35,035 nucleotides of DNA from Methanolobus sp. (GCA_029762595.1 JARVGJ010000024.1:1-35035); one strand, 5' to 3'; positions 9,316 through 17,351 are shown, counted from the stretch's first letter. Notes: generated by a model not told the origin, from the letters alone. Translations and numbers: made by a program.

Positions 9316-9792
9316 TCACACCAAATTCTTAGCCGTTTTGTTGGGGAAGCCTTTATAATCCTTACGCAGTGGCCACTCACCGAGCATCTCTATAGGGAGT
9401 ACAAGAGGTTTAAGGTCGGGGTGGTTAAGGTACTTCACACCATAAAGTTCGTACGTTTCTCTTTCGTACCAGTTCGCATTCCAGTATACAGGCACTACGG
9501 ATTCTATCTCCGGTTCATCCCTTGAAAGGAGAGCCTTCATTGTAAGTATGACCGGATGTTCGTAGGAACCTAGCATATATATAACTTCGATCTCATTCCT
9601 GTCCGGATAGTCAACTCCGAATTCACAGCAGAGGTGTCCAAAAGACAGTTCCTCCTTGAGGTAGCGGCATACATCCACCACATTTTCAGGCTTCACTTTG
9701 GCAGCGGTCCTTATGGCAGATTCGATGTCTGCATCATATACATCGTCAGGGAACCTGTCTGTAAGTGAAGCGATCATAGATTCAGCGTCCAT
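9316..9792 (-). CDS. fpoC: F420H2 dehydrogenase subunit FpoC (NuoC-like, 30 kDa)
   Basis: 158-residue soluble subunit. The 30-kDa signature is clear near the C-terminus: NWYERETYELYGVKYLNHPD followed by PLVLPIEMLGEWPLRKDY. It packs against FpoD and FpoB in the connecting module. The ATG lies nine bases after the fpoB stop, with GAGGTGAAT as ribosome binding site. Confidence 0.95.
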   Translation of the reverse strand: MDAESMIASLTDRFPDDVYDADIESAIRTAAKVKPENVVDVCRYLKEELSFGHLCCEFGVDYPDRNEIEVIYMLGSYEHPVILTMKALLSRDEPEIESVVPVYWNANWYERETYELYGVKYLNHPDLKPLVLPIEMLGEWPLRKDYKGFPNKTAKNLV

Positions 9793-9801
9793 TTATTCAC
9801 C

Positions 9802-10362
9802 TCAATAATCGGTACCTTTATCCTTCTTCGTTTCTATCTTCTTCTGAAGCTCAACAAATCCCTGGATCAAAGCCTCACATCGTGGAGGACACCCGGGTAC
9901 GAAAACATCAACAGGGAAGATCTCATCAATATTCTGATGTGTGCTGTATGATTCATAGAAAGGGCCACCACTTATAGCACAATCACCAAAGCAAATGATC
10001 CACTTGGGTGCAGGCATCTGGTCCCAGATCCTTTTCAGCGCAGGAAGATACTTCTTTGTCACATATCCACTGATGATCATAACATCAGCATGTCTTGGTG
10101 AATTACGTGGAATGATCCCAAAACGATCAGTGTCATAGTGAGCCATACCTGTAGAGAGCAGCTCAACACCACAACAACCCATTGCATTAACCATGAACCA
10201 CAAAGAATTCTTGCGACCCCAGTTCAGCACATCCTGGACTTTTGTTTTCTTAATGAAGTCACTGATGACATTCGAATCGGTCAGCGCTACACCAGGGATA
10301 TCAGCATATCCCACATTTTGGACTTCACTTTGTTCGACTTGTGTCTGCTCTACTTCATCCAT
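9802..10362 (-). CDS. fpoB: F420H2 dehydrogenase subunit FpoB (NuoB-like, cluster N2)
   Basis: 186-residue subunit that binds the terminal [4Fe-4S] cluster N2, which reduces methanophenazine. The four ligands are visible: the adjacent pair in MGCCGVELLS, one in FGDCAISGGP and one in VPGCPPRCEA. The first 30 residues are acidic and variable. The start overlaps the end of fpoA by 13 bases; GGAGG upstream serves as ribosome binding site. Confidence 0.96.
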   Translation of the reverse strand: MDEVEQTQVEQSEVQNVGYADIPGVALTDSNVISDFIKKTKVQDVLNWGRKNSLWFMVNAMGCCGVELLSTGMAHYDTDRFGIIPRNSPRHADVMIISGYVTKKYLPALKRIWDQMPAPKWIICFGDCAISGGPFYESYSTHQNIDEIFPVDVFVPGCPPRCEALIQGFVELQKKIETKKDKGTDY

Positions 10363-10742
10363 TTGAGAGCCTCCTTCTTGACCAGATACACGTAGCCAAA
10401 CAGTACAATGAAAATAAAGACTGACATTTCAATGGTTGCTATTTCAGTGATACCATGTCCTTTGAAGATAGCAGCCCAAGGATAGAGGAAAAGGACCGCA
10501 ATATCAAAAAGAACAAAAGCAATGGCATATAGATAATACTCGACATTGAACTGTATCCTGGCACTTCCTTTGGGAAGAGAACCAGCTTCATATGTCGTGT
10601 ACTTTGCTGATGATTTACTCCTCGGACTTAATGTTTTAACAAGGAACATTGTCAGAGGTGGCATCAAAAGCGCCACGATAAGAATGATTGCAACCGGTAT
10701 GTAACTATTGGCTATGTTACTAATATCGATTATTCCTGACAT
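10350..10742 (-). CDS. fpoA: F420H2 dehydrogenase subunit FpoA (NuoA-like)
   Basis: 130-residue membrane protein with three helices (about 14-36, 68-90, 96-118) and the NuoA loop YTTYEAGSLPKGSARIQFNV, followed by EYYLYAIAFVLFDIAVLFLYPW. First gene of the fpo operon; AGGAG (10750-10754) lies eight bases upstream of the ATG. The 264-base gap upstream carries the operon promoter. Confidence 0.95.
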   Translation of the reverse strand: MSGIIDISNIANSYIPVAIILIVALLMPPLTMFLVKTLSPRSKSSAKYTTYEAGSLPKGSARIQFNVEYYLYAIAFVLFDIAVLFLYPWAAIFKGHGITEIATIEMSVFIFIVLFGYVYLVKKEALKWMK

Positions 10743-10783
10743 AAACTATTCTCCTGAAAGTTATAAATGTAGATAGGCTATTT

Positions 10784-10791
10784 GTATAAAA
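10784..10791 (-). promoter_or_regulatory. Promoter of the fpo operon (TATA box)
   Basis: On the minus strand TTTTATAC (10791 to 10784) is preceded by the purine-rich CGAAGGTG, a plausible BRE. The expected start of transcription about 25 bases downstream is near 10762, giving a leader of roughly 20 bases that contains AGGAG. No clear operator was seen in the remainder of the gap (to 11006). Confidence 0.55.
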
Positions 10792-11006
10792 CACCTTCGT
10801 GTAAGGGACTAATACAAACGCTTCTAAACCAGTGCAGCTAGATAAGACAGGTCTCTCATAATATTTTTCAATAGACCGTGTCGGCTATTAATGATATTAA
10901 TTCATCATATTTAAATTGTATCAAAGTCGCGACTATAGCCTAAGTTAATCATTAAAACCAGACAACAAAAAATAATAGGATTACAAATGTTCTTTCAAAA
11001 AATGTG

Positions 11007-11513
11007 TCAGACACTTTTTGGTGAAAAATATTTTTTTATTACACTGTCGCACTCCAAACATGATATGACCATCCAGTCACCCACATCACTGCGGACGTAC
11101 TTATCAAAGATAGAAGCACCACATGTGGGACACACATAGTAATCCTTGAAGTAATAGTGATAAAAATGAGGCGTTGTTTCAAGCCACTCAAGAACCTGCT
11201 GCATGCGCTCGAAATACCTTCTTCTTGAGGGATCATTTCCTTGCACATCCATTGCGTTGGAAACACGGGCACTGACATCTTTTGTATGCTTTTCAGACCT
11301 TTGTGATATCTTTTTGTAGTCAGAAACATACTTCGTAGTATTTGAAAGATAATTAAGATAAGCAGCATGTGCCTTAGGCTCCTTTTTCCAGATGGTTCGC
11401 AGGAAATATGCTCCCATGACATCCTCCATTATGTCCACACATGCAGTGCATATATCATATCCTTCATAATGCCTGAAGTCCTGCAACTCCCCGCATATAA
11501 TACAAGTTTCCAC
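11007..11513 (-). CDS. Zinc-ribbon protein of unknown function
   Basis: 168 residues if the GTG at 11513 is used (METCIICGELQDF). A TTG one codon earlier is also possible; both have GGGGG upstream, and the ATG at 11558 would overlap the upstream gene by 32 bases. Two CxxC pairs close to the N-terminus (CIIC at 4-7, CTAC about 22-25) and two close to the C-terminus (CPTC and CLEC) suggest two treble-clef or zinc-ribbon modules around a charged, probably helical middle. I do not recognise the family. It is 13 bases downstream of the next gene and probably in one operon with it. Confidence 0.75.
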   Translation of the reverse strand: METCIICGELQDFRHYEGYDICTACVDIMEDVMGAYFLRTIWKKEPKAHAAYLNYLSNTTKYVSDYKKISQRSEKHTKDVSARVSNAMDVQGNDPSRRRYFERMQQVLEWLETTPHFYHYYFKDYYVCPTCGASIFDKYVRSDVGDWMVISCLECDSVIKKYFSPKSV

Positions 11514-11526
11514 CAATAATCCCCCA

Positions 11527-11946
11527 TCAATCCACAGAGTGAGGAACCATAGCCTCACGGGTGAACATTATCGGAAAGATATTAAGCACCGCAAGCAGAT
11601 CACCTTCTGCAACTCTTCCTGTTTCCTGGCCTAGTACATAGGCGGAATCTATTATCCGTTCATTGTCTACAGGCCTGGAGCCTCCTTTTGTACCAACCTT
11701 GACAAGTGAAACAAGGGCATGATGAGAGAAAGTACAAGGGAGTGCAACCATATCAGGTTCCAGTGTTATTTCTTTCACTTTGATCTTTTTGAATTCACCA
11801 GCACGCATATCCAGATCTTCATCAGATATCACCATTTCCCATTTAGCACGCGTGGCGATAGTAAATTCATACGTAGAGGCCTCAACTTTTTTTGAGGTCA
11901 CCCCTCCACCATTCTTCGAGACTACCTGAATTATTTCATTCTTCAT
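11527..11946 (-). CDS. Conserved-looking small protein, family uncertain
   Basis: 139-residue soluble protein, beta-rich by appearance, with no cysteines, signal peptide or membrane segment. It resembles archaeal proteins of the DUF22 type, but I am not certain. Start at ATG with AGGTGG upstream; a TATA-like ATATATATG lies about 35 bases upstream. Its stop is 13 bases before the zinc-ribbon gene, so the two probably form an operon next to fpo. Function unknown. Confidence 0.7.
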   Translation of the reverse strand: MKNEIIQVVSKNGGGVTSKKVEASTYEFTIATRAKWEMVISDEDLDMRAGEFKKIKVKEITLEPDMVALPCTFSHHALVSLVKVGTKGGSRPVDNERIIDSAYVLGQETGRVAEGDLLAVLNIFPIMFTREAMVPHSVD

Positions 11947-11962
11947 AAGTCCACCTAAATAC

Positions 11963-12027
11963 TAAAACGAGTTTTACTCATATATATCTTGCGGATATTG
12001 ATCATGAATAATCATGAAGTATCATTG
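11963..12027 (-). promoter_or_regulatory. Promoter region with palindrome and 10-bp-spaced repeats
   Basis: A TATA-like ATATATATG (minus strand, about 11988 to 11980) is followed by the palindrome TAAAACGAGTTTTA (11963-11976) just where transcription should begin. Upstream, ATCAT recurs at 12001, 12011 and 12021 (ATCATGAA twice, then ATCATTG), i.e. on one face of the helix. This looks like activator and operator sites for the 139-residue protein gene, but only the sequence pattern supports it. Confidence 0.35.
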
Positions 12028-12064
12028 TAGCCTTGGAAAATAAGCCCATGTAATATATATCAAA

Positions 12065-12514
12065 TCACTTCTTAAGAATAGTACAACTTTTTTCTTTATG
12101 GCACTTGGTTGTCAGAATACTCTGTGAATCCTTTACACCATCCATATTCCCTATCACCTGAAGGACATTCTCTTTCAATGAATGTATATCGAATGTCCTT
12201 ACTTTCAAAAGAATATCATATGGTTCGAGCAATTCGTATATCTCAAGCACGTCATCGATATTCTTGAGACGGTTTATTATGTTGATCCTTTTACTCTGTT
12301 CAATATTAACCCCTATAAATGTCGTGACATTCAGACCAACCTCAGAGGTATCTACTTTAACCGTGAACTCACGGATAACACCGGTTTCACGCATTTTTTC
12401 AATTCTTTTGTGCACCGTAGAGGTAGCCAGATCAATGTCCGTTGCAATTTCAGTACTATGCATCCTTGAATTCTTGCAAAGGCGTTCTAAGATCGCAAGG
12501 TCAACTTCATCCAT
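12065..12514 (-). CDS. Lrp/AsnC-family transcriptional regulator
   Basis: 149 residues. Residues 4-55 form the Lrp winged helix-turn-helix (DLAILERLCKNSRMHSTEIA, then DLATSTVHKRIEKMRETGVI), and residues 65-145 form the alpha/beta RAM effector-binding domain. Such proteins bind DNA as dimers or octamers and respond to amino acids or similar ligands. It may regulate itself or the neighbouring operons; the ligand cannot be read from sequence. There is no Shine-Dalgarno motif before the ATG, and an A/T-rich TATA-like stretch (12532-12549) is centred about 26 bases upstream, so the mRNA may be leaderless. The C-terminus has three cysteines and many lysines. Confidence 0.93.
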   Translation of the reverse strand: MDEVDLAILERLCKNSRMHSTEIATDIDLATSTVHKRIEKMRETGVIREFTVKVDTSEVGLNVTTFIGVNIEQSKRINIINRLKNIDDVLEIYELLEPYDILLKVRTFDIHSLKENVLQVIGNMDGVKDSQSILTTKCHKEKSCTILKK

Positions 12515-12700
12515 GATAATATAATAATACGTCTATAATAATAAATATTTCTGTTTGAAGCAGAACATGAAATTAATATGCGATAATGTTCAAAATATAC
12601 CATCCTTGAAAATGACAAAAATATGAAATGCAGACAAATAAAGAACAGCAAGTCTTTTTATTATTGAAAACCTTATACAACACAATCCGGTGAAGATACT

Positions 12701-12856
12701 ATGAAAGTAAACATCAACTGTGTAGGATGCGGTCAGTGCGCTGCTTTTTGTAAGTTTGAAGCCATTGAAGTAAGGGGGAAAGCAATCATAACTTCTGCCT
12801 GTGTGGATTGCAGGTATTGCATCGCATACTGCCCGGTCAAAGCAATAGAGGCATAG
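12701..12856 (+). CDS. 51-residue 2[4Fe-4S] ferredoxin
   Basis: ATG at 12701 gives a 51-residue protein ending in TAG. It has two four-cysteine motifs, CVGCGQCAAFCK (about 7-18) and CVDCRYCIAYCP (about 34-45), the pattern of a bacterial-type 2[4Fe-4S] ferredoxin; in the first motif the usual proline is lysine. GGTGA lies eight bases upstream, and a T/A-rich TATA-like element (12653-12665) upstream of that. The next gene, a flavoenzyme, starts one base after the stop, so the two are almost certainly coupled and the ferredoxin probably feeds it with electrons. Confidence 0.9.
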   Translation: MKVNINCVGCGQCAAFCKFEAIEVRGKAIITSACVDCRYCIAYCPVKAIEA

Positions 12857-12857
12857 G

Positions 12858-14150
12858 ATGAAAGCAATTATTATAGGTTCTGGACTTGGGGGACTGTTGA
12901 GCGCTGCCAAACTTTCAAAAGCAGGACATGAAGTAGAGATATTTGAAAAACTTCCAATCATTGGAGGAAGGTTCACAAATATCCCTTACAAGGGATTTCA
13001 GCTGAGCACAGGTGCATTGCACATGCTTCCACACGGTCCTACAGGACCTCTTGCCCGGCTTCTGAAGGATATTGGTGCTGATGTGGATATCGTTCGCAGG
13101 AAACCCATAGCTGTTATAAGGATACCACGAAAGAGAGGAGATACAGACTATAAATTCGGACATAAGGACCTGCTCTTTGAGAATTTCAAAACACCCTTCA
13201 CACTTCTTAACCGTATCAAACTAATGTATTACGTAATCAGCACCCGGAAAAATCCTCCATCAGAACAGTCATTCAGACAATGGTGTGAAAAGCACCTTGA
13301 CCAGGACTGGACATACAGAATTTCAGATTCCTTCTTTGGATGGTCATTAAGCCTTAAAGCTGCTGACGTGCCTGTAGAAGAAGCTTTTGAGATTATCGAG
13401 AACCTTTACCGTAACGGAGGACCCGGGGTCCCTGTGGGAGGATGTAAGGGCATCACAGATGCACTTGTAAAGCTTGTGCAAACCCACAAGGGGACCATAC
13501 ACACTTCATCCGAAGTCACAGGAATCAAGATAAAAGAAGGAAAGGCAACTGGCGTAATAGTCAATGGTAAAGAACATGTCGCAGACATCATCATCAGTGA
13601 TATTGGCCATAATGCAACTGCAGACATAATATCTGAAAATGAGAACAACACTGCAATGGCAGAATATATTAACAAGGCAAGGGAACTCAGACCTTCTGCA
13701 GGAATAAAGATATGCCTTTCTTCAGACAAACCGCTCATAGGACACGGAGGAGTACTTCTCACACCCTACGCAAAGAGAGTCAACGGAATAAACGAGGTCA
13801 CAAACATCGACCCAAGCCTTGCACCAGAGGGGAAACACCTTACAATGTCACATCAATGTGTTCACTGGGATGATATCGATGATCTTGAAAAGGAGATAGA
13901 AATGGGACTAGAGGATCTCAAAGATATTTTTGCAGGAAAAGAATATGAAGTACTTCTCATACAATCATATTCAAATGAATGGCCTGTCAACAGATCACCT
14001 TCCGGAGCGGACCTTAATAACAGAACACCTGTACCAAACATATATGTAGTCGGAGATGGAGCAAAAGGTAAAGGTGGAATTGAAGTAGAAGGCATTGCAC
14101 TTGGGGTTCAAAACTCTATGAAGGAGATCATGACAAGAGATGAACTGTGA
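12858..14150 (+). CDS. CrtI/phytoene-desaturase-like FAD-dependent oxidoreductase
   Basis: 430 residues. The N-terminal Rossmann motif GSGLGGLLSAAKLSKAGHEV with EIFEK binds the FAD ADP moiety. The C-terminal YVVGDGAKGKGGIEVEGIAL is the second FAD-binding segment of the amine-oxidase/CrtI superfamily. Substrates of this family include isoprenoid chains, but the substrate here cannot be told from sequence. Directly upstream and coupled is a ferredoxin gene, suggesting a ferredoxin-dependent reduction or saturation rather than a desaturation. A small inverted repeat (14154-14159 with 14168-14173) follows the stop before cofG. Confidence 0.85.
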   Translation: MKAIIIGSGLGGLLSAAKLSKAGHEVEIFEKLPIIGGRFTNIPYKGFQLSTGALHMLPHGPTGPLARLLKDIGADVDIVRRKPIAVIRIPRKRGDTDYKFGHKDLLFENFKTPFTLLNRIKLMYYVISTRKNPPSEQSFRQWCEKHLDQDWTYRISDSFFGWSLSLKAADVPVEEAFEIIENLYRNGGPGVPVGGCKGITDALVKLVQTHKGTIHTSSEVTGIKIKEGKATGVIVNGKEHVADIIISDIGHNATADIISENENNTAMAEYINKARELRPSAGIKICLSSDKPLIGHGGVLLTPYAKRVNGINEVTNIDPSLAPEGKHLTMSHQCVHWDDIDDLEKEIEMGLEDLKDIFAGKEYEVLLIQSYSNEWPVNRSPSGADLNNRTPVPNIYVVGDGAKGKGGIEVEGIALGVQNSMKEIMTRDEL

Positions 14151-14203
14151 AATCATAAGCGATTAATCTTATGTAAATTGCTGCTTTAATCAAGGAACTG
14201 AAA

Positions 14204-15190
14204 ATGAATGATTTTGTAACATTCTGCCGTAATGTATTCATACCTGTGACAAATGTCTGCAGGAACAGATGCGGGTACTGTACATTCAGACGCGACCCTG
14301 TTGACCCCGGGGCAAAGCTCATGAAAATAGAAGAGATCGTACCGATCCTTGAAAAAGGAAAAAAAGCAGGATGTACAGAAGTTCTTTTTACTTTTGGAGA
14401 ATATGCGGAGGAAGTGCCCGCATATAGGGAATGGCTGCAAGAACTTGGATACCCCAGCACGATCGATTATATATGTGAATTATGCAGAATTGCCATCAAT
14501 AAAGGTCTATTACCACACACAAACGCAGGGGTTCTTAACTATTCAGAACTTGAACAGCTAAAATCCTTAAATGCAAGCATGGGCCTGATGCTTGAAACAA
14601 CTGCAGATATTGTCGCACATGAAGGTTCACCCGGTAAGACGCCTTCCAAAAGGCTTAAAACGATACGTTATGCAGGAGAACTGAATATCCCTTTTACAAC
14701 TGGGATACTTGTAGGAATTGGAGAGACATTGGACGACAGGATCAATTCCCTGCTGGCTATTGCAGAATTACATGAAGAATATGAGCACATACAGGAAGTT
14801 ATAATACAGAACTTCACACCAAAACCGGACACCCTTATGTCTGATATGCCATCTCCCAGTGAAGAAGAGATGATGCAGGCCATACTGATAGCAAGGGAAA
14901 TACTTCCCAACGATGTGGCAATACAGGTTGCTCCTAACCTGATCGACCCTTACACCCTGATACAGTGCGGGGCCAGCGATCTGGGAGGGATATCCCCGAC
15001 AACCATTGACTGGATAAATCCTGAGTCCGAATGGCCAGACGTCTCGGAACTCGTAGAGATGTTACAGGAGGTCGGGCTAAAGGAAAGACTTCCTATATAC
15101 CCACAGTACATTAAGAAAGAATGGTATAGCGATACATTAAAAGAGCTCATTGATGACCTTTCAGATAATGAAGGATACCGTAAGATCTGA
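14204..15190 (+). CDS. cofG: CofG, 7,8-didemethyl-8-hydroxy-5-deazariboflavin (Fo) synthase subunit 1
   Basis: 328-residue radical SAM enzyme. The cluster motif C19-x3-C23-x2-C26 lies in NVCRNRCGYCTFRRDP, as in CofG. With CofH it makes Fo, the chromophore of coenzyme F420, from tyrosine and 5-amino-6-ribitylamino-uracil; CofG carries out the second step, closing the deazaflavin ring. The C-terminal QCGASDLGGISPTTIDWINP segment is typical. AGGAA lies upstream of the ATG. It is 53 bases after the CrtI-like gene and about 50 bases before cofH. Confidence 0.96.
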   Translation: MNDFVTFCRNVFIPVTNVCRNRCGYCTFRRDPVDPGAKLMKIEEIVPILEKGKKAGCTEVLFTFGEYAEEVPAYREWLQELGYPSTIDYICELCRIAINKGLLPHTNAGVLNYSELEQLKSLNASMGLMLETTADIVAHEGSPGKTPSKRLKTIRYAGELNIPFTTGILVGIGETLDDRINSLLAIAELHEEYEHIQEVIIQNFTPKPDTLMSDMPSPSEEEMMQAILIAREILPNDVAIQVAPNLIDPYTLIQCGASDLGGISPTTIDWINPESEWPDVSELVEMLQEVGLKERLPIYPQYIKKEWYSDTLKELIDDLSDNEGYRKI

Positions 15191-15240
15191 TTTCATTTGG
15201 GCACATGGTTTAAATAGAAATGATAAGTATCGGAGAAAAT

Positions 15241-16359
15241 ATGAACCCTACTGTTATTCCTGATGATATAATAGAACGTGCCTACGAAGGTAAGACCACA
15301 AAAGAAGATGCACTCTTTCTGCTTGGAATACCACCGTTCAAACTTTACGAGCTTGCTGACAGATTACGTTCTGAAACAGTGGGCGACACTGTTACCTATG
15401 TGGTCAATCGAAATATAAACTTTACTAACCAGTGTGTTGGCAACTGCGGCTTCTGTGCATTCAGAGATAATACGGGTTATATTATGGATATTGCCCAAAT
15501 ACTGGAAAAAGTAAAGGAAGCAGAAGATCTCGGGGCTACAGAGGTTTGCATCCAGGGAGGATTGTTACCTGAAGTAGATATCGATTTTTATACAGACATA
15601 ATAAGATCTGTTAAAGCCGAGTACCCCCATATGCACACGCATGCATTCTCACCAATGGAGGTCTACCATGCTGCAAAGCAAAGCGACATTACGATTGAAG
15701 AGGCTTTAAAGCGCCTCAGGGATGCAGGGCTTGATACAATGCCCGGAACCGCTGCAGAGATACTATCAGACAGAGTCAGAGACATAATATGCCCAGGAAA
15801 GCTTAAAACCGATGAGTGGATGGATGTCATCACTCAGGCACACATGCTGGGAATAAACACAACCGCAACTATAATGTACGGACATATTGAAACCATTGAG
15901 GAGCGTATTGACCACATCATGCTTATACGGGACATACAAAAAAGAACAGGGGGATTCCTTGAATTTGTACCGCTCACTTTCATGCCTTACAATAACAGCA
16001 TAGGGTATGAAATGATCAAAGCAGGAAGATATGCCACTCCGGGAATACAGGACCTGCAATTGTATGCTCTTTCACGCATAATACTTAACACCCATATAAG
16101 CAATATACAGGCAAGCTGGGTAAAACTTGGAAAGAAACTTGCACAAGTGGCATTGTTCTGTGGCGTAAATGATCTTGGAGGGACACTTATGGAGGAAAAG
16201 ATATCAAGCTCAGCCGGTTCCACGAATGGTCAGTTCATGTCCGCACAGGAGCTTGAATGGTTTATCACCTCATCAGGAAGAAAACCACTTCAGAGAAATA
16301 CCACATATAAACCAATAATAAGCAGCAACCCGGCACATATGAAGTTAAAGATTGCCTGA
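15241..16359 (+). CDS. cofH: CofH, 5-amino-6-(D-ribitylamino)uracil-L-tyrosine 4-hydroxyphenyl transferase (Fo synthase subunit 2)
   Basis: 372-residue radical SAM enzyme that joins the tyrosine-derived hydroxybenzyl group to 5-amino-6-ribitylaminouracil, the first step of Fo synthesis. The motif C65-x3-C69-x2-C72 is in NQCVGNCGFCAFRD, followed by EVCIQGGLLP and the C-terminal GGTLMEEKISSSAGS typical of the MqnC/MqnE/CofH group. I chose ATG 15241 because GGAG lies six bases upstream; an in-frame ATG at 15220 would add seven residues. The TGA stop is followed closely by a second, internally deleted cofH. Confidence 0.95.
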   Translation: MNPTVIPDDIIERAYEGKTTKEDALFLLGIPPFKLYELADRLRSETVGDTVTYVVNRNINFTNQCVGNCGFCAFRDNTGYIMDIAQILEKVKEAEDLGATEVCIQGGLLPEVDIDFYTDIIRSVKAEYPHMHTHAFSPMEVYHAAKQSDITIEEALKRLRDAGLDTMPGTAAEILSDRVRDIICPGKLKTDEWMDVITQAHMLGINTTATIMYGHIETIEERIDHIMLIRDIQKRTGGFLEFVPLTFMPYNNSIGYEMIKAGRYATPGIQDLQLYALSRIILNTHISNIQASWVKLGKKLAQVALFCGVNDLGGTLMEEKISSSAGSTNGQFMSAQELEWFITSSGRKPLQRNTTYKPIISSNPAHMKLKIA

Positions 16360-16366
16360 GGACAAG

Positions 16367-16657
16367 ATGTATCTAAACGTTACTGATGATATTATTGACA
16401 GTGCATACAGTGGTGAGAACTGCAAGAAAGATGCTTTTGCCTTAATGGATGCAAATCCCCTAGAACTGAAGCTGGCACATACGGCATTGTTATGTGGTGC
16501 TGATTATCTGGGTGGAACCCTTATGGAAGACATGATCACTTTAGCTTCCGGTGGAACATGTGGAGAATATACCCCTGCAAAAGAGCTTGAATGGATAATA
16601 CGCCAGACAGGCAGGACACCACAAAAAAGAAATGCCCTTTATGAGGAAATCCAATGA
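16367..16657 (+). CDS. Internally deleted second CofH (mini-CofH) lacking the radical SAM core
   Basis: 96 residues. Residues 1-34 align with the CofH N-terminus (DDIIDSAYSGENCKKDAFAL against DDIIERAYEGKTTKEDALFL). Residues 35-96 align with the CofH C-terminus from about residue 299 (LCGADYLGGTLMEDM against FCGVNDLGGTLMEEK, then AKELEWIIRQTGRTPQKRN). About 263 residues, including the cluster cysteines and the whole barrel core, are absent, yet the frame is kept. It is probably what remains of a second cofH paralogue; some Methanosarcina species have two. ATG 16367 has GAGG five bases upstream, and the stop overlaps the cofC start (ATGA). It cannot be a radical SAM enzyme; it may be a decaying pseudogene or a retained small partner protein. 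Confidence 0.8.
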   Translation: MYLNVTDDIIDSAYSGENCKKDAFALMDANPLELKLAHTALLCGADYLGGTLMEDMITLASGGTCGEYTPAKELEWIIRQTGRTPQKRNALYEEIQ

Positions 16658-17289
16658 AAGCATTGATACCTTATAAAAAGAAAAACGCTAAGTCAAGACT
16701 TTCAGCAGTACTTACGCAGCAGGAACGTGAAGATCTTGTGGAGTTAATGCTCAGAGATGTTGCCTTCAGCCTCAGTGAAGCAGGAATCGATGAAATTGAT
16801 ATACTTACAACACCTGAGAACGGAGTTCCTACAGACCTGGGAGCAAATGTAATACTTGATGAGCATGATCTGAATGAAGCCATCAATGGCTATCTTGAAC
16901 ATGAGAGAAAACCTGTTTTGATAATCATGGCGGATGTGCCCCTGGCAAAGAGTGAGCATCTAAGAGAGATAAGTTCAAGATCAGAGGATGTTGTCATTGT
17001 TCCGGGAAAAGGAGGAGGGACGAATATTCTTTTCATAAAGGATCCTGCAAACTTCAGAGTCAAATATTACGGCCCCAGTTTCCTCAATCATTGTAGTATA
17101 GCAAAAGAAAGGAATTGTTCTGTGTACGTTTATGACTCCTTCCTATTAAGCACTGACATTGATGAGCCTCATGACCTTGTAGAGATAATGCTGCATGGGC
17201 ATGGAAATTCCCTTAGATATATAAATGAAAGATTTGATATTGAAACCGGAAGGTCAAGAGCTAAAATCAGCGCTCCGGGTAATGCATAA
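16654..17289 (+). CDS. cofC: CofC, 2-phospho-L-lactate guanylyltransferase
   Basis: 211-residue nucleotidyltransferase with the N-terminal signature ALIPYKKKNAKSRLSAVLT and the Asp-containing LIIMADVPLAK and IVPGKGGGTNILF motifs. It activates 2-phospho-L-lactate (or a related phospho-acid) with GTP, giving the donor used by CofD to build F420 from Fo. Its start overlaps the mini-cofH stop by four bases, so it belongs to the cofH operon. The TAA stop lies within the left arm of a perfect hairpin. Confidence 0.94.
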   Translation: MKALIPYKKKNAKSRLSAVLTQQEREDLVELMLRDVAFSLSEAGIDEIDILTTPENGVPTDLGANVILDEHDLNEAINGYLEHERKPVLIIMADVPLAKSEHLREISSRSEDVVIVPGKGGGTNILFIKDPANFRVKYYGPSFLNHCSIAKERNCSVYVYDSFLLSTDIDEPHDLVEIMLHGHGNSLRYINERFDIETGRSRAKISAPGNA

Positions 17290-17309
17290 GCCACATATAC
17301 TGCTTATGC
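17284..17309 (+). terminator. Hairpin over the cofC stop codon, possible terminator
   Basis: GCATAAGC (17284-17291) and GCTTATGC (17302-17309) form a perfect 8-bp stem with a 10-base loop; the TAA stop is part of the left arm. The sequence after it is only moderately T-rich, so termination is plausible rather than certain. Confidence 0.5.
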
Positions 17310-17351
17310 TATTATTGATTCCAGAATTGTGTGATACAATTGTTAAAAAAG

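Noticed and set aside
12854-12930. Pyrrolysine read-through of the ferredoxin TAG stop
   Set aside because: The continuation after TAG runs in a different frame through the start of the flavoenzyme gene, ends after about 24 codons and has no family features. The same check on fpoI, dnaJ and the RGG gene, which also end in TAG, gives only short tails.
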